IMG/VR virus record: IMGVR_UViG_3300021247_000160
Coordinates: 1 to 32,753 of that record
Length of the DNA stretch: 32,753 bases
Source of the DNA: a virus
Reading direction: 5' to 3' (one strand)
The stretch's first letter is position 1, and each line of letters begins with the position of its first letter. This document shows positions 20,523 to 29,445 of the stretch, piece after piece. A model generated the notes under the pieces. That model saw only the letters and a list, made by a program, of their open reading frames with translations, ran no database searches and was not told where the DNA came from. The position numbers were made by a program, and so were the translations under genes.

Positions 20523-23200
20523 TACTCACCTTCGCTCATTTGAGTAGCACCCATAGCCCCGCCGGTAGCTGCGGCTCCAGCTAGGAACTGATTAATCAAT
20601 TCAGACTTCTTGCTGCCAGACGCTTGGCTAATCCGCAAAAGCAGATCGCGTGCGGGCTTGCTTTCGTAGAACCGCTTTGCAACGCCAAATCCGGCGGACA
20701 TCGCTAAACCCGTACCGGCGGATACCGCTGTACCCATACCCAGCAGCGAACCAAGCACCGTACCTGCCCCGCTAAAACCACCCATCGCCATAATAGGCTC
20801 AAGCTTTGCGCCAGTATCTGGTAAAAACTGGGCGGATTGAGCGCGGCGAGTAGCGCGCAGAACTTCGGCTAAACCCTTGACGCGGCGCATATCGGAAGCA
20901 CCGAAGAACTGCGAAAAGTTGTCGGATAAACCCATGACTTCACGAGCGAACTTATTCGGGTCTACGTCGCCGGTTTCCTTATTCATCGCACGCTTTGCAG
21001 CGTCCTGAATAAGCAAAAGGCGGGCGCTTTCACGGCCATCTTTGTTCAGGCTCGTGAACAGTGTACGAACATCGGCAGGCTTCGATCCGGTTAGCATCTT
21101 CGTAACGAGAGTTGGGTCAAACTCGCCCTTGTTCAGCACGTTTTTCAAACCGCCAACGCGCAGTTCATCCGCCGTGCGCGCCAACTTTGTATTTGCTACC
21201 TTCCAGAGATTGAAGTCTTTGGCCGTGCCATTCGCCTTGATATAGTCGCCCATATCTTCGTTAAGCGCAGTGTAGACTTTCTGGAATGCCTTTTCCGACT
21301 TATCGGGAATTGACGCAAGATTAGGGTCGCTCTTTAGATTAAATAGCGTCTTGCGATTGGCTTCGATTTTAGCGAGATCGCCCGGTCCGGTAAGGCTGTT
21401 GCGAACATCCTCAAGCTGGCGGATCAAGGGGCCAAGTTGCTGCGGAAGGTTCTCTGCTTTCAGATTATTGAGCAGGCCATCAATCGCGGAAACCGACTTC
21501 GTAGCAGGAACATCACCGCGACCAGCAAACTGCTGGATTACGTTCTGCTTCATGTCCGTGTACCGACCAATCGTGGCCGCACGGGTCTGGTTCAAATTGC
21601 TTACAACTTCAGAAGCAAGATCGCTATCTACGCTAACACCGTAATCCGCCAAAAGATTTTCAACGGCGTTTTGCCGAGCGACTTGCTGCTCACGGCGCAT
21701 CCCTGCCGTGCCAAGTGGCATCACTTCGCCAGTTGACTGCGTAAACTGCGCTAAGCGGGTCGTCGGCGGCATAACGTCGCTAGTCATGACCGGAATGTCA
21801 GCTTGACGACCAGCGGCGATAATCTGTTCTGGAGAGATTTCGACACCAGAAAAACGACCGGTGGACGGCACGTTTGTACGTGAAGCGCCAGTGAATGTAC
21901 CCGGACCACCCGGCAAGAAACGATTGGCAAGCGCACCGCCCGCTAACGCACCAAGACCACCGTATGCCGCGCCTTTAAGACGGTTACCTTCGCCAGCCTC
22001 TCCGCTACCGTACAGCGCACCGTATAGGGTTTCACCTATAAGCGGCGCGGCTCCGGCAAGTCGAGTACCAGCGAGAATACCCTGAGCACCGCGAATGGCG
22101 GGGATTGACGCCATAGCACCGCCAGTCAATTCACCGACAAATGAAGAGACGGGGGCGGTTTCGCGCAGATATTCTTTGGTTTCTGGGGCCATGCCGTAGC
22201 CTGCGGTGAGAGCGTTAGCTGCGCCACCAAAGTAACCAGCGGCCATCTGGCCCGGTTCGGTCTTTAGCACTTCGCCAATTAGACCCTGTGCTGCACCCGT
22301 TTCGCCAGTTGGCGTGACAATGAACTGCATCGGTCCGCGCTGTTCCGCAGCCTTACGAACAATGTCGAGATAGGATGGGTCAAGCTGGCGTCCATAACGC
22401 TGCCCGATAAACGCTATTTCTGTAAGTATTTGATCTGGAGTTTTTCCGGCGCTAATACCCTCGTTATAGACCCCCTGAATTTGGGTCTGAAGCGTGCGGT
22501 CTTCGTCGGTAAGTTGGGCCGCACCGGTCGTAGCAGGAACAAGCTGACCGGGTTTAGCGCCAGCTTCTGAAATAACCGCTTTAGCTGGGGCAAGCGACGG
22601 CGCGAGGGTAATACCCTGCTTGTCTGGATCGCCACCCGCATCCGCTACAAGACCACGGTAGGTGTTAGCAAAGGTGTTGTATGACTGCGCCCGCGAACCG
22701 TAAATGCTCAATGCGGTATTCACCATGTCCGTCCGCTGTTGGGGCGAAAGACGCTGGCCACTGGCGAGACGGTTGTAGGCGTTACGAATTTGTTCAGGAA
22801 CGCCAGCCGCGTTCTGCGCGCTGGCCTGTTCGCCTTCGCGGACAACCGAACCGGGATCGAGGGCCTTCATATACGAGAAGATAAGGCCGATGTCGCCCAT
22901 TGCCGTACCGTCGCCCTGCGCAAGTGTAACAATCTGGCGGGTAGCGTTGGCTACATTCTTGAAGTCCTTGACTTGAGCATCGCCAAGAAACTCTTTGCGA
23001 TAGTCTCCGATAAGACCACGTTCGGAAGCCGCAATATCGCGCCTTTCCTGCCGTGCTTCACGCTCGGCGCGCTCGGCGTCACGCTTTTCATCGCGCTTTC
23101 TACGCTCTTCTTCCGCCGCCGCGCCGGGGGCGGGGACAAAAGTGTCACGGCTACGAATGGGTGTAGGGACAAATTGAGCAAAATAATTAGGTTCAGCCAT
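20522..23200 (-). CDS. Large virion protein, probable DNA-ejection (internal) protein
   Basis: 892 residues. An N-terminal highly charged coiled coil (about 28-60, EEERRKRDEKRDAERAEREA) is followed by a helical region and a Gly/Ala-rich segment near 330-440 (AGYFGGAANALTAGYGM). Further helical stretches come next, then a hydrophobic Gly-rich segment near 835-860. Size, helical content, membrane-active segments and position at the end of the virion block match the ejection proteins of podoviruses (compare T7 gp15/gp16 or P22 gp16/gp20). It carries no visible lysozyme motif; a peptidase is encoded separately just upstream. The exact family is unknown. Confidence 0.72.
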   Translation of the reverse strand: MAEPNYFAQFVPTPIRSRDTFVPAPGAAAEEERRKRDEKRDAERAEREARQERRDIAASERGLIGDYRKEFLGDAQVKDFKNVANATRQIVTLAQGDGTAMGDIGLIFSYMKALDPGSVVREGEQASAQNAAGVPEQIRNAYNRLASGQRLSPQQRTDMVNTALSIYGSRAQSYNTFANTYRGLVADAGGDPDKQGITLAPSLAPAKAVISEAGAKPGQLVPATTGAAQLTDEDRTLQTQIQGVYNEGISAGKTPDQILTEIAFIGQRYGRQLDPSYLDIVRKAAEQRGPMQFIVTPTGETGAAQGLIGEVLKTEPGQMAAGYFGGAANALTAGYGMAPETKEYLRETAPVSSFVGELTGGAMASIPAIRGAQGILAGTRLAGAAPLIGETLYGALYGSGEAGEGNRLKGAAYGGLGALAGGALANRFLPGGPGTFTGASRTNVPSTGRFSGVEISPEQIIAAGRQADIPVMTSDVMPPTTRLAQFTQSTGEVMPLGTAGMRREQQVARQNAVENLLADYGVSVDSDLASEVVSNLNQTRAATIGRYTDMKQNVIQQFAGRGDVPATKSVSAIDGLLNNLKAENLPQQLGPLIRQLEDVRNSLTGPGDLAKIEANRKTLFNLKSDPNLASIPDKSEKAFQKVYTALNEDMGDYIKANGTAKDFNLWKVANTKLARTADELRVGGLKNVLNKGEFDPTLVTKMLTGSKPADVRTLFTSLNKDGRESARLLLIQDAAKRAMNKETGDVDPNKFAREVMGLSDNFSQFFGASDMRRVKGLAEVLRATRRAQSAQFLPDTGAKLEPIMAMGGFSGAGTVLGSLLGMGTAVSAGTGLAMSAGFGVAKRFYESKPARDLLLRISQASGSKKSELINQFLAGAAATGGAMGATQMSEGE

Positions 23201-23201
23201 G

Positions 23202-23504
23202 TTATTTCCCGATTACAACGTGCCAATGCGGCCCAGTGGCGTATTTAGATGGATTACTAACTTCGTCCCTAGCTTCTACAATATTGTATCCAGCTTGGCG
23301 AATAGAATTGATGTATTGATTAAAAGTTACGCCCGGAATTGGTGCGATGTCAACCGCGCCACGGCTAGTGGCGTGATATGAACGCGGATTGGCCTTCGAC
23401 AGCGGATGGCTTGGGCCGCGATAACCTGAAGTAATACGAGCGTTAGGGAATAGTTGCTGGACTACAGACTTACCGTCCGCGAAACCCGCCGGTAGTGTTA
23501 CCAC
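23202..23504 (-). CDS. Stand-alone M15 peptidase domain (virion-type wall hydrolase)
   Basis: 100 residues. The zinc and catalytic pattern of M15 D-Ala-D-Ala peptidases is intact: SGYRGPSHPLSKANP, YHATSRGAVDIAP (His44, Asp52) and GPHWHVVIG (His93, His95). The start is GTG at 23504 with a perfect AGGAGG site five bases upstream, inside the end of the preceding gene (35-bp overlap). In related phages such domains can be fused to ejection proteins. Here it sits as its own gene between two of them, so it likely opens peptidoglycan during DNA entry. The lysis-type M15 enzyme at 27661 is a separate gene. Confidence 0.85.
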   Translation of the reverse strand: MVTLPAGFADGKSVVQQLFPNARITSGYRGPSHPLSKANPRSYHATSRGAVDIAPIPGVTFNQYINSIRQAGYNIVEARDEVSNPSKYATGPHWHVVIGK

Positions 23505-24291
23505 TACCGCCTCCTAGATATTCCGCTGATTTACCGGGGCCAAAGAAGCTATCAAACTCTGCCGCCCGTTTTGGATCGGCACGAAGAGCGGCAGCCGCTT
23601 TTGGCGTGACAGGGGGGTACTCTGGCGTGACAGGTAGGTCCTCACCGCCAAATATAACATCTGACGCTTGCTTATACCGCTCCCCCCACGGGCCGGATGT
23701 AGTGAGAATACCCTGCGCCGCAGCAACGTTTTGAAGAATTTTTTTACCTTCCGGCGATTTTGGATCAATACCCGCAGCGATAAGCTTCTTCTCGGTGTCA
23801 GTTTCTTCGCGGCCCTGTTGGCGTGCAACCATATACTGCCGCCGACCTACATCATCAAGAATGGCGAACATATTGCGCTCGCTAGGGGTTAGCGTCTTAA
23901 TAAACTCTTCTTCCTCTTGCGTTTTCTTCTGCAACTGCGCAATCTGAAATTGTGCGTTCAGCTTATCCATCTGCTGCTTGCGCACGTTCTGAAGAACAGC
24001 GGCCGGATCAGCAGCGCCACGGCTACCTGCGGCCTGAAGCACTTGGCCAACCGCAGCTATTTTTTCAGCAGTTGATAGCGGCCCAATACCGCCACGCATA
24101 AGAGCCTGCATATCCTGAATGTACTTTGCCGTCGGCGTAAGCGTAGGCTGCACTGTAGCAGGCATGGGCTGTGACGCAGCGGGCCTAGCGCCCGAAGTGA
24201 TTAAGCGTGCGAGGTCATTAGCGGTAGGGTTAACGCCTGAAATACCTGCAATACCTGCAATAGGTATCCGCCTAAAATCTTCCAAAGCCAT
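23470..24291 (-). CDS. Probable internal virion protein
   Basis: 273 residues. The N-terminus is Pro/Ala-rich (MALEDFRRIPIAGIAGISGV), then a predicted coiled coil about 85-125 (AVLQNVRKQQMDKLNAQFQI, AQLQKKTQEEEEFI), then helical and Pro-rich parts and a Gly-rich end. No catalytic motifs. Its place between the 282-residue protein and the M15 peptidase fits a DNA-ejection protein. It overlaps the next gene by 35 bases. No family recognised. Confidence 0.65.
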   Translation of the reverse strand: MALEDFRRIPIAGIAGISGVNPTANDLARLITSGARPAASQPMPATVQPTLTPTAKYIQDMQALMRGGIGPLSTAEKIAAVGQVLQAAGSRGAADPAAVLQNVRKQQMDKLNAQFQIAQLQKKTQEEEEFIKTLTPSERNMFAILDDVGRRQYMVARQQGREETDTEKKLIAAGIDPKSPEGKKILQNVAAAQGILTTSGPWGERYKQASDVIFGGEDLPVTPEYPPVTPKAAAALRADPKRAAEFDSFFGPGKSAEYLGGGSGNTTGGFRGR

Positions 24292-24295
24292 CTAA

Positions 24296-25144
24296 TTATC
24301 TCCGCTGTAGGATTTCAAGAAGAGTACCAAGCGTGGTCGCAGCCGTACCAACTTGGCCGAGCGTTGACTGGCCGGGCTGAGTTGTCGTTTGCGTGATCGG
24401 AGACGGAAGACCCTGCGAACCCAAAAGCAATGTCCGAAGCTGCTCCTGTGGGAAGCCGCGCTGTTCGAGGAAGTCCTTGTAGGCCAGATCGAGGTTCTGC
24501 TGGGCCATGCCGCGCTGCGCTTGACCAACGCCTTGAAGCATTGCCGCGTATGCCTGCTGATTGCCCAGCGCCTGTTGGCCGAAGCCGGACAAGGCTTGTG
24601 CGCCCGCAAGCTGCTGACCCGGCAGACTTTGTGCAAACCCAGCGGCTTGCGAGTATCCCTGATTATACAGGTTCGCCAGCGTCTGAGCCGTATTCAAATC
24701 CTGCTCACCTGCAAGCTGCGCTTCGTATACACCGCGACGCTCATTGCCAAATGCCCGCGATGAGGCAAGCTGCGCCCGCGTTGCGGCATCACGCTCAGCG
24801 CGGCTCTGTGCCAGACGCGCCATCGTGGCGTCGATGACATTGGTCTGGAACGGCGACATGAAGCCGGAGACATCTTGCTGGAACTGCTGCGGCGAGTAAC
24901 CGGCTGCGCGTTGAGCAACCTGTGTGGCCTGCTGAAGTTGCGGCATACCAACTTGATCAGTAGCGGCGCGGGTGGCAACACCGAACGCCTGCTCTTCAGC
25001 GGGCCGGAACTGTGCAATGCGCGGCCCTTGGTATGCCTGATACGGAATGGCCGCGACTTGCTGTGCGGCCCCATAGTTACGAGCCAGAATATCCTGAATG
25101 AAAGGATTGAGTTGCTGTGCAGTGGTTGTAGTAGTTTCCGCCAT
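24296..25144 (-). CDS. Gln/Ala-rich internal virion protein
   Basis: 282 residues from ATG 25144, with a ggggaa ribosome binding site five bases before; an upstream TTG is less likely. It is nearly all helical and rich in Gln and Ala (YQGPRIAQFRPAEEQAFGVA, QATQVAQRAAGYSPQQFQQD). The LASSRAFGNERRGVYEAQLA region looks like ejection-type virion proteins I recall from marine and alphaproteobacterial phages. It probably leaves the capsid with the DNA. No enzyme motif is seen. Confidence 0.7.
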   Translation of the reverse strand: MAETTTTTAQQLNPFIQDILARNYGAAQQVAAIPYQAYQGPRIAQFRPAEEQAFGVATRAATDQVGMPQLQQATQVAQRAAGYSPQQFQQDVSGFMSPFQTNVIDATMARLAQSRAERDAATRAQLASSRAFGNERRGVYEAQLAGEQDLNTAQTLANLYNQGYSQAAGFAQSLPGQQLAGAQALSGFGQQALGNQQAYAAMLQGVGQAQRGMAQQNLDLAYKDFLEQRGFPQEQLRTLLLGSQGLPSPITQTTTQPGQSTLGQVGTAATTLGTLLEILQRR

Positions 25145-25214
25145 TATATTCCCCAAGCGGCCTAACCGCCTAATCCTTCGTCATTAACACAAAACAAAAT
25201 AAATTGACAGCCCA

Positions 25215-25430
25215 TTACACGTGTCGCGCTCTGACTTGTTCGTTATGGTCTACGTAGACTTCAACATGATGCCCCTGCTCATCGACCATGATTAACCTTG
25301 CGGGCGGATGGATGAACACATCAAGCCCCTGAACATAACGCTCGTTCATTGTCATTTCAATCAAACGATTACGTTGCGCCTCATACGCGGGATCATATTG
25401 GGCGGGAGGTGGTGGGAGTTTTAGGTTCAT
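25215..25430 (-). CDS. Small protein of the tail/ejection block
   Basis: 71 residues. A Pro-rich start (MNLKLPPPPAQYDPAYEAQR) and a helix LIEMTMNERYVQG precede a beta-rich end. It starts in an ATGA overlap with the large nozzle-type gene. Proteins with this PPPP-x-YDxxY opening occur at the same place in related phages as far as I recall. Function unknown, perhaps a tail or ejection chaperone. Confidence 0.65.
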   Translation of the reverse strand: MNLKLPPPPAQYDPAYEAQRNRLIEMTMNERYVQGLDVFIHPPARLIMVDEQGHHVEVYVDHNEQVRARHV

Positions 25431-26908
25431 CGACGCCCACCCGGAATAGCGTTAAGGCGCTGAACACCAACACGCCAATCAGATGGCGTCGTGGTTGTCA
25501 CGCGCATTTTGATCTGGCGTCCGTTGAAACGAACCGATGTCGGCTGTGTCAAACTGTACGGGCCGTAAGTTATCTCTTCACTTGTCGGATAATAGCGCGT
25601 CTTGAATGTGGCGGAAACGCTGCCCTGATTGCGTTCGTCGGGGATCATCTCGTTAATATACAAAATCTGATCGCCGTTTCCAATCTGGAACGGGCCGCTC
25701 TCGGCGTAAGGGAGCGCGTCGCTGTAGTTCAGGCCGACTTCGTGGTCGTAGATAAAGCCATCCGTGCCAACCATGACTGGGTTGCGGAACACACTGCGGT
25801 CCGCACCCGCCGTGCGGGCCAGCATACCAATAGACCAATGGTTCTCTACATAATCCCACACAACGTAGCTGTCGTTCTCGTTAGAGTTAGCCGACGGATA
25901 GAACCACCAGACTTCGTTGTACTGGCTGTTGTTAACGGCGTAGACTTTCGACAACTGGTTCGTGTTAATGTTGTTGAACACATAGTCGTAGACTTCGCAC
26001 GGCAGCGGCTTGACGTAGCCGTCGTAAATGTGGAAGCCCTTCTGGCCCATCCACACCGCCATGTTGTCAAGAACGGCAACGCAGTTAGCGGATGCAGCAC
26101 CGCAAGCACGGCCTGCAATTTCCGCTTGGTAAACAAATGGTTGGCCGACGTATGTTAGAGTGTGCGCGTCAATGTCTGTCAGGATAAGGTTCTGGCCGCG
26201 AACACGCTTGCCGGTGATAATCCGCCCAGACGTTTGCAGGATGATGCTGCCAGCCAGATTGGTAGAAGCGGCTGTCCAGATGGTATTGTTTTCAAGATCG
26301 GACCACGCAACCTTACGGCCATCGCCGGAAGCGCCAAGCGCAAACAGGGAGCGTTCAGCAGTTACCATAAGCCCAATGCAGCTTGTCGGCGCGTTGGTGA
26401 TTACCGCAGCCTTGGTCGGCGTAGTATAGTCAAGCTGCCACTCATACAACTTGCCGTCAGATGTCGAACAGCCGACGAGATATTCACCCCAAGTGTCTAG
26501 CGACCATGTGGTAGCTGGCGTTACGGAACCCGTGTCGGCGCGAGGAATGCCGTAATAGCCGCTGCCGTAAGTACCAATCCCGTAACCAGCGCCCGTTGAA
26601 GCATCGTCGGAACCTGCGGTGAAACCAACAGGCGTAATATCTACCAGCGCATTGGACTGCGTTACCGCATAAAGTTTCGACGAAGTTCCGATAGCCATGA
26701 GGCGCACGCTGCTGTTCGTCTTCCAAGTAAGAAGAGAACGAGCCTTGCCCGTTAGCGCGGAGATGTTGCGCTTCTCCCACCCGCCGACCGGCTCCATAGC
26801 GCCTTCTGTCCAGCGCACAAGATTAACGTCGTACCACCGCCCGGCGGACTGAAGTTCAGTGCCGTTGCGAAATACGCCGGGAGGAATGTTAATCGGAATT
26901 AGCGCCAT
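25427..26908 (-). CDS. Tail nozzle / DNA-stabilisation-like virion protein
   Basis: 493 residues, beta-rich throughout, with the opening MALIPINIPPGVFRNGTELQ, SAGRWYDVNLVRWTEGAMEP that is common in podoviruses. Repeats of a blade-like pattern (WSLDTWGEYLVGCSTSDGKL, then NMAVWMGQKGFHIYDGYVKP) suggest a propeller-type fold like the tail nozzle or head-completion proteins that plug the portal (T7 gp12 or P22 gp10 roles). A YGIGTYGSGYYG motif near 108-119 resembles the repeat-containing protein at 30125. An agcg-Met start with neighbouring lysis genes upstream. Role is by analogy. Confidence 0.72.
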   Translation of the reverse strand: MALIPINIPPGVFRNGTELQSAGRWYDVNLVRWTEGAMEPVGGWEKRNISALTGKARSLLTWKTNSSVRLMAIGTSSKLYAVTQSNALVDITPVGFTAGSDDASTGAGYGIGTYGSGYYGIPRADTGSVTPATTWSLDTWGEYLVGCSTSDGKLYEWQLDYTTPTKAAVITNAPTSCIGLMVTAERSLFALGASGDGRKVAWSDLENNTIWTAASTNLAGSIILQTSGRIITGKRVRGQNLILTDIDAHTLTYVGQPFVYQAEIAGRACGAASANCVAVLDNMAVWMGQKGFHIYDGYVKPLPCEVYDYVFNNINTNQLSKVYAVNNSQYNEVWWFYPSANSNENDSYVVWDYVENHWSIGMLARTAGADRSVFRNPVMVGTDGFIYDHEVGLNYSDALPYAESGPFQIGNGDQILYINEMIPDERNQGSVSATFKTRYYPTSEEITYGPYSLTQPTSVRFNGRQIKMRVTTTTPSDWRVGVQRLNAIPGGRR

Positions 26909-26942
26909 GTTTTTATCCGTACCTAAAGTCTTAGGTCTTATA

Positions 26943-27296
26943 TCACTTTCTAGAAGTTTTTACAGCTTCTTCCCATGCTTCTATAGTTCGGCGATGGCGC
27001 AGAGCGCAATCCCCATATTTAGCTATTATATCTACTTCCCATATAGCACGCTCAGGATCAATAAGCGTAGCTGGCGGCGAAGGTAGCGGCGGGCAATTAC
27101 TCGCTAGGTTCGCTGGCGGCTGCGGCATTGGCGCGACTGACACCGCCTTCGAGCAGCCGGACAATGCGAACATCGGGAGTACAATCAGCAGAAACAGCAG
27201 GCAAAGTTTTGTATATCTCGCGGATTGTTTCTCGCTCTCCGGCGACCACGACATCGGCTTTATCTCGTTCGGCTTGGTAAAGCGTTGAAACCGCAT
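26943..27296 (-). CDS. Outer-membrane spanin (Rz1-like lipoprotein)
   Basis: 117 residues from ATG 27296 with an aagga site; an internal ATG (27254) with a weaker site would give 103 residues. A charged N-terminus precedes the hydrophobic LCLLFLLIVLPMFALSGC, ending in a lipobox with the lipidated Cys. A Pro-rich segment (PMPQPPANL, PPLPSPPATL) follows, as in Rz1. The first 200 bases lie inside the inner spanin gene in another frame, the classic nested or overlapping spanin arrangement. With the inner partner it would fuse inner and outer membranes at lysis. This implies a Gram-negative host. Confidence 0.85.
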   Translation of the reverse strand: MRFQRFTKPNEIKPMSWSPESEKQSARYTKLCLLFLLIVLPMFALSGCSKAVSVAPMPQPPANLASNCPPLPSPPATLIDPERAIWEVDIIAKYGDCALRHRRTIEAWEEAVKTSRK

Positions 27297-27456
27297 CTAT
27301 TTTTCCTTGCATTTGCTGGCGTTGCTTTTGCGCCTTTTCCAAAGCCTTGGAATAAGCGGCATCGCACTGCCAGTCTTTGATCTTCCATCCGGCGGTAAGG
27401 CCAATAGCAAGAGCGCCTGCCGCCACATACCCCATGAATGGATTAATCCGCACCAT
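27097..27456 (-). CDS. Inner-membrane spanin (Rz-like)
   Basis: 119 residues: an N-terminal transmembrane helix (about 7-25, FMGYVAAGALAIGLTAGW), a periplasmic coiled coil (AAYSKALEKAQKQRQQMQGK through QAERDKADVVVAGERETIRE), and two cysteines (31, 91) that could link subunits. ATG 27456 has a gggaa ribosome binding site and overlaps the holin gene by 14 bases. The out-of-frame overlap with the lipoprotein gene makes the pair convincing. Confidence 0.85.
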   Translation of the reverse strand: MVRINPFMGYVAAGALAIGLTAGWKIKDWQCDAAYSKALEKAQKQRQQMQGKIDAVSTLYQAERDKADVVVAGERETIREIYKTLPAVSADCTPDVRIVRLLEGGVSRANAAAASEPSE

Positions 27457-27664
27457 TTATCTTTCCCCATTCCCTCACCGCGAATATAGTAGCACATGAC
27501 GCAATCGTCGCCGCTAAATCAGTCAGCGATATTGGAGACTTGGTAATCATTGGCAGCACAACCGCGTTAACGATAACGCCGACTGCAATACCAACGCACG
27601 TCACTGGCCTCCACCAAACGCGGACACGCTCAAGCATGGCCGCTTCAAGTTCCTTAACCGTCAT
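27443..27664 (-). CDS. Holin
   Basis: 73 residues with two transmembrane segments (about 20-42, PVTCVGIAVGVIVNAVVLPM, and 47-65, LTDLAATIASCATIFAVREW). Short charged ends and the WWRPVT and REWGK strings resemble phage holins beside M15 endolysins. It starts as an ATGA overlap with the endolysin stop and runs into the inner spanin. It would time lysis by opening holes for the endolysin. The small membrane protein at 28053 may be a second holin or an antiholin. Confidence 0.78.
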   Translation of the reverse strand: MTVKELEAAMLERVRVWWRPVTCVGIAVGVIVNAVVLPMITKSPISLTDLAATIASCATIFAVREWGKINGAD

Positions 27665-28053
27665 TTCGGATCAGGGTATTTAGCGTGAGGAAGTTCCCAA
27701 TGCGGGCCATCCTTAAAGGATTTCCAGTCTCCACCCCATGTAATCTGCACGTTCTCTAGATTGGCTGCTTTCTTCATGGCCGCTTCAATTTTGTCAAAGA
27801 GTGGCCAATCCCAACGGATGCTACCAGCTACATACGGCGCGATGTCAACCGCAAAGCCGTGGATGTGGCGTGAGCGCATTGTCTTAGTCGCGCCTTTGGC
27901 GAACAGTTCTTTCTGCCGGGCTACAGTCCGCAGCCCCTCGATGACAGTAAAGTCTATATCGGAAATGCTGATAGCGCGCTTAACGACGCGCACCAAATCA
28001 GGATGCACACCGCGAAGGTTTAGCAAGGAACGTGGGCCTAGTTTGAAAGCCAT
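27661..28053 (-). CDS. Endolysin, M15 L-alanyl-D-glutamate-type peptidase
   Basis: 130 residues of the VanY/M15 type that phages use as lysins. IEGLRTVARQKELFAKGATK precedes SRHIHGFAVDIAPY (His63, Asp70) and WKSFKDGPHWELP (Asp115, His118), the zinc and catalytic set. No signal peptide or wall-binding domain, so release depends on a holin. Coupled by TAATG to the preceding small gene and ATGA to the holin. Confidence 0.92.
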   Translation of the reverse strand: MAFKLGPRSLLNLRGVHPDLVRVVKRAISISDIDFTVIEGLRTVARQKELFAKGATKTMRSRHIHGFAVDIAPYVAGSIRWDWPLFDKIEAAMKKAANLENVQITWGGDWKSFKDGPHWELPHAKYPDPK

Positions 28054-28271
28054 TACCGATCTGCCTTGTTATCCAACTTGTCTTCAATCCGGCGTAGGTG
28101 CATCATTACCTCGTCGAACTTCTTGTCGATGCTGTTGAACTTCTCGTCACCAAACTCCAGCTTCGTCTCAAGAATTGCAAGACGATTGCTGAGTTGCGTC
28201 CATACGCCGATGATGGCGAAGATGCCCGCAACGACTGTGAGAAGCGTGTCGATGCCGAATGACATGTCCAT
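28053..28271 (-). CDS. Small membrane protein of the lysis cassette
   Basis: 72 residues from ATG 28271, which overlaps the previous stop as TAATG; the longer frame is rejected. One transmembrane helix (about 6-26, IDTLLTVVAGIFAIIGVWTQ) and a long charged coiled coil (ILETKLEFGDEKFNSIDKKF, MMHLRRIEDKLDNK). Directly before the endolysin, it may be a second holin, an antiholin or a lysis regulator. I cannot choose between these. Confidence 0.7.
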   Translation of the reverse strand: MDMSFGIDTLLTVVAGIFAIIGVWTQLSNRLAILETKLEFGDEKFNSIDKKFDEVMMHLRRIEDKLDNKADR

Positions 28272-28618
28272 TAGCTTGCTGCTCCTACCCAAGCCAATGC
28301 GGCTTCATCCCAAGTGTACGGCTCACCGTCATCTGGGTACGCAACCGGTGCGTTCCATAGGCAGGTGTCTTCGTTAAGTGTCCATGACGCAAACGGCTGT
28401 GGCGCAATAAAGGCGTCACGCACGGGGTCGTAGGTGTAGCCGATACCGGCGAAGTTCTTACGTAGCGGTCGGCCTTCGGGGTGTTGCCCACCGTATGTGT
28501 TGTACGAGGTCTGCACGAATAACGATGGATCGCCAAACATTCCGGTGTCGATGACATCCTGTTCGATGACCAGAACTTCTGCGACGATGCCGTCGATAAC
28601 TTTGGCAAAGTGGCTCAC
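28271..28618 (-). CDS. Small conserved fibre-region protein
   Basis: 115 residues, start GTG at 28618 (GTGA overlap with the Gly-rich gene). The opening [40 protein letters not shown] and the later RPLRKNFAGIGYTYDPVRDA resemble a small family widespread in marine phages, usually near tail-fibre genes. GPEDG-like aromatic repeats (WTLNEDTCLW, YTWDEAALAW) occur at the end. It may be a fibre tip or fibre chaperone; function is not established. Confidence 0.75.
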   Translation of the reverse strand: MSHFAKVIDGIVAEVLVIEQDVIDTGMFGDPSLFVQTSYNTYGGQHPEGRPLRKNFAGIGYTYDPVRDAFIAPQPFASWTLNEDTCLWNAPVAYPDDGEPYTWDEAALAWVGAAS

Positions 28619-29445
28619 GCGGTGTAACTCCCCGATGAGTTGAATTGTAGAATGGTGTTCGACCCACTGGTCGTAACTGTTGGCGAACCGGTTGTCGTGC
28701 CGCTGTAGTCGGCTGTTGGGATTGAAAGGATGACCACACCTGAGCCACCTGCGCCGCTATTCGTTCCGAGGCCGCTGCTTCCGCCACCGCCACCGCCACC
28801 AGTGTTAGCGGTTCCCGCTACTGCGTCTGAAGTCCGTGCGCCTGCACCACCGCCACCAGTACCGCCAGCGCCAGCGTTGTCTAATCCACCGCCACCACCA
28901 CCGCCAGCGCGTGTGACCGAAGTGCCAGTAATGCTGGACGCAAGGCCGTTACCGCCTTTACCGCGGTTAGTTCCTGCATCTGGCGAGATACCTGCCTCAG
29001 ATGCACCACCACCGCCAGCGCCGTTGCCAGACGCAGACGCACCAGTGCCACCGGCAAAACCTTGTCCAGATGTCGGCGAACCACCAGCGCCGCTTTCATA
29101 CGCGCCACCGCCACCGGAGCCGCCATTACGCCCAGTCTTGGTTCCGTTCTGAGTACCACCGCCACCACCGCCGGTTGAGGTGACGCTTACCCCAGTGCCA
29201 GAGAAGACAGAGTTGCTACCGTCGTTACCTTGGGAAGTACCACTGGCCGATGCGCCGCCGCCGCCGACAGTTATGGTATAGACTTCACCCGGCGTTAGTG
29301 TCGCGGTGCTTGTTAGGTATCCACCCGCACCACCGCCACCGCCATTGCTCCGACCACCACTAGCACCGCCAGCGATGACAAGATAGCTGGAAGAATAAGG
29401 CGCTTTACTACCCATCCCTGCCATTATGCAGGTAATGCCCGTCAT
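28615..29445 (-). CDS. Glycine-rich fibre/adhesin protein
   Basis: 276 residues from ATG 29445, which overlaps the preceding stop as ATGA. After a short start ([14 protein letters not shown]), [14 protein letters not shown] opens a long domain. Runs of four to six glycines separated by short loops ([37 protein letters not shown]) dominate it. This pattern occurs in phage receptor-binding proteins with polyglycine-helix sandwiches. Host-cell binding is a fair inference. Short beta strands (TYTITVGG-like, [10 protein letters not shown]) frame it. Confidence 0.75.
   Translation of the reverse strand: MTGITCIMAGMGSKAPYSSSYLVIAGGASGGRSNGGGGGAGGYLTSTATLTPGEVYTITVGGGGASASGTSQGNDGSNSVFSGTGVSVTSTGGGGGGTQNGTKTGRNGGSGGGGAYESGAGGSPTSGQGFAGGTGASASGNGAGGGGASEAGISPDAGTNRGKGGNGLASSITGTSVTRAGGGGGGGLDNAGAGGTGGGGAGARTSDAVAGTANTGGGGGGGSSGLGTNSGAGGSGVVILSIPTADYSGTTTGSPTVTTSGSNTILQFNSSGSYTA

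Noticed and set aside
25162-25215. 17-codon frame (MGCQFILFCVNDEGLGG), TAATG-coupled to the 71-residue gene
   Set aside because: It is too short to separate from chance; kept only as a curiosity because it fills the gap before the next ribosome binding site.
28730-29152. Proline-rich plus-strand frame
   Set aside because: It is the complement of the glycine-rich fibre gene; Gly codons read as Pro on the other strand.
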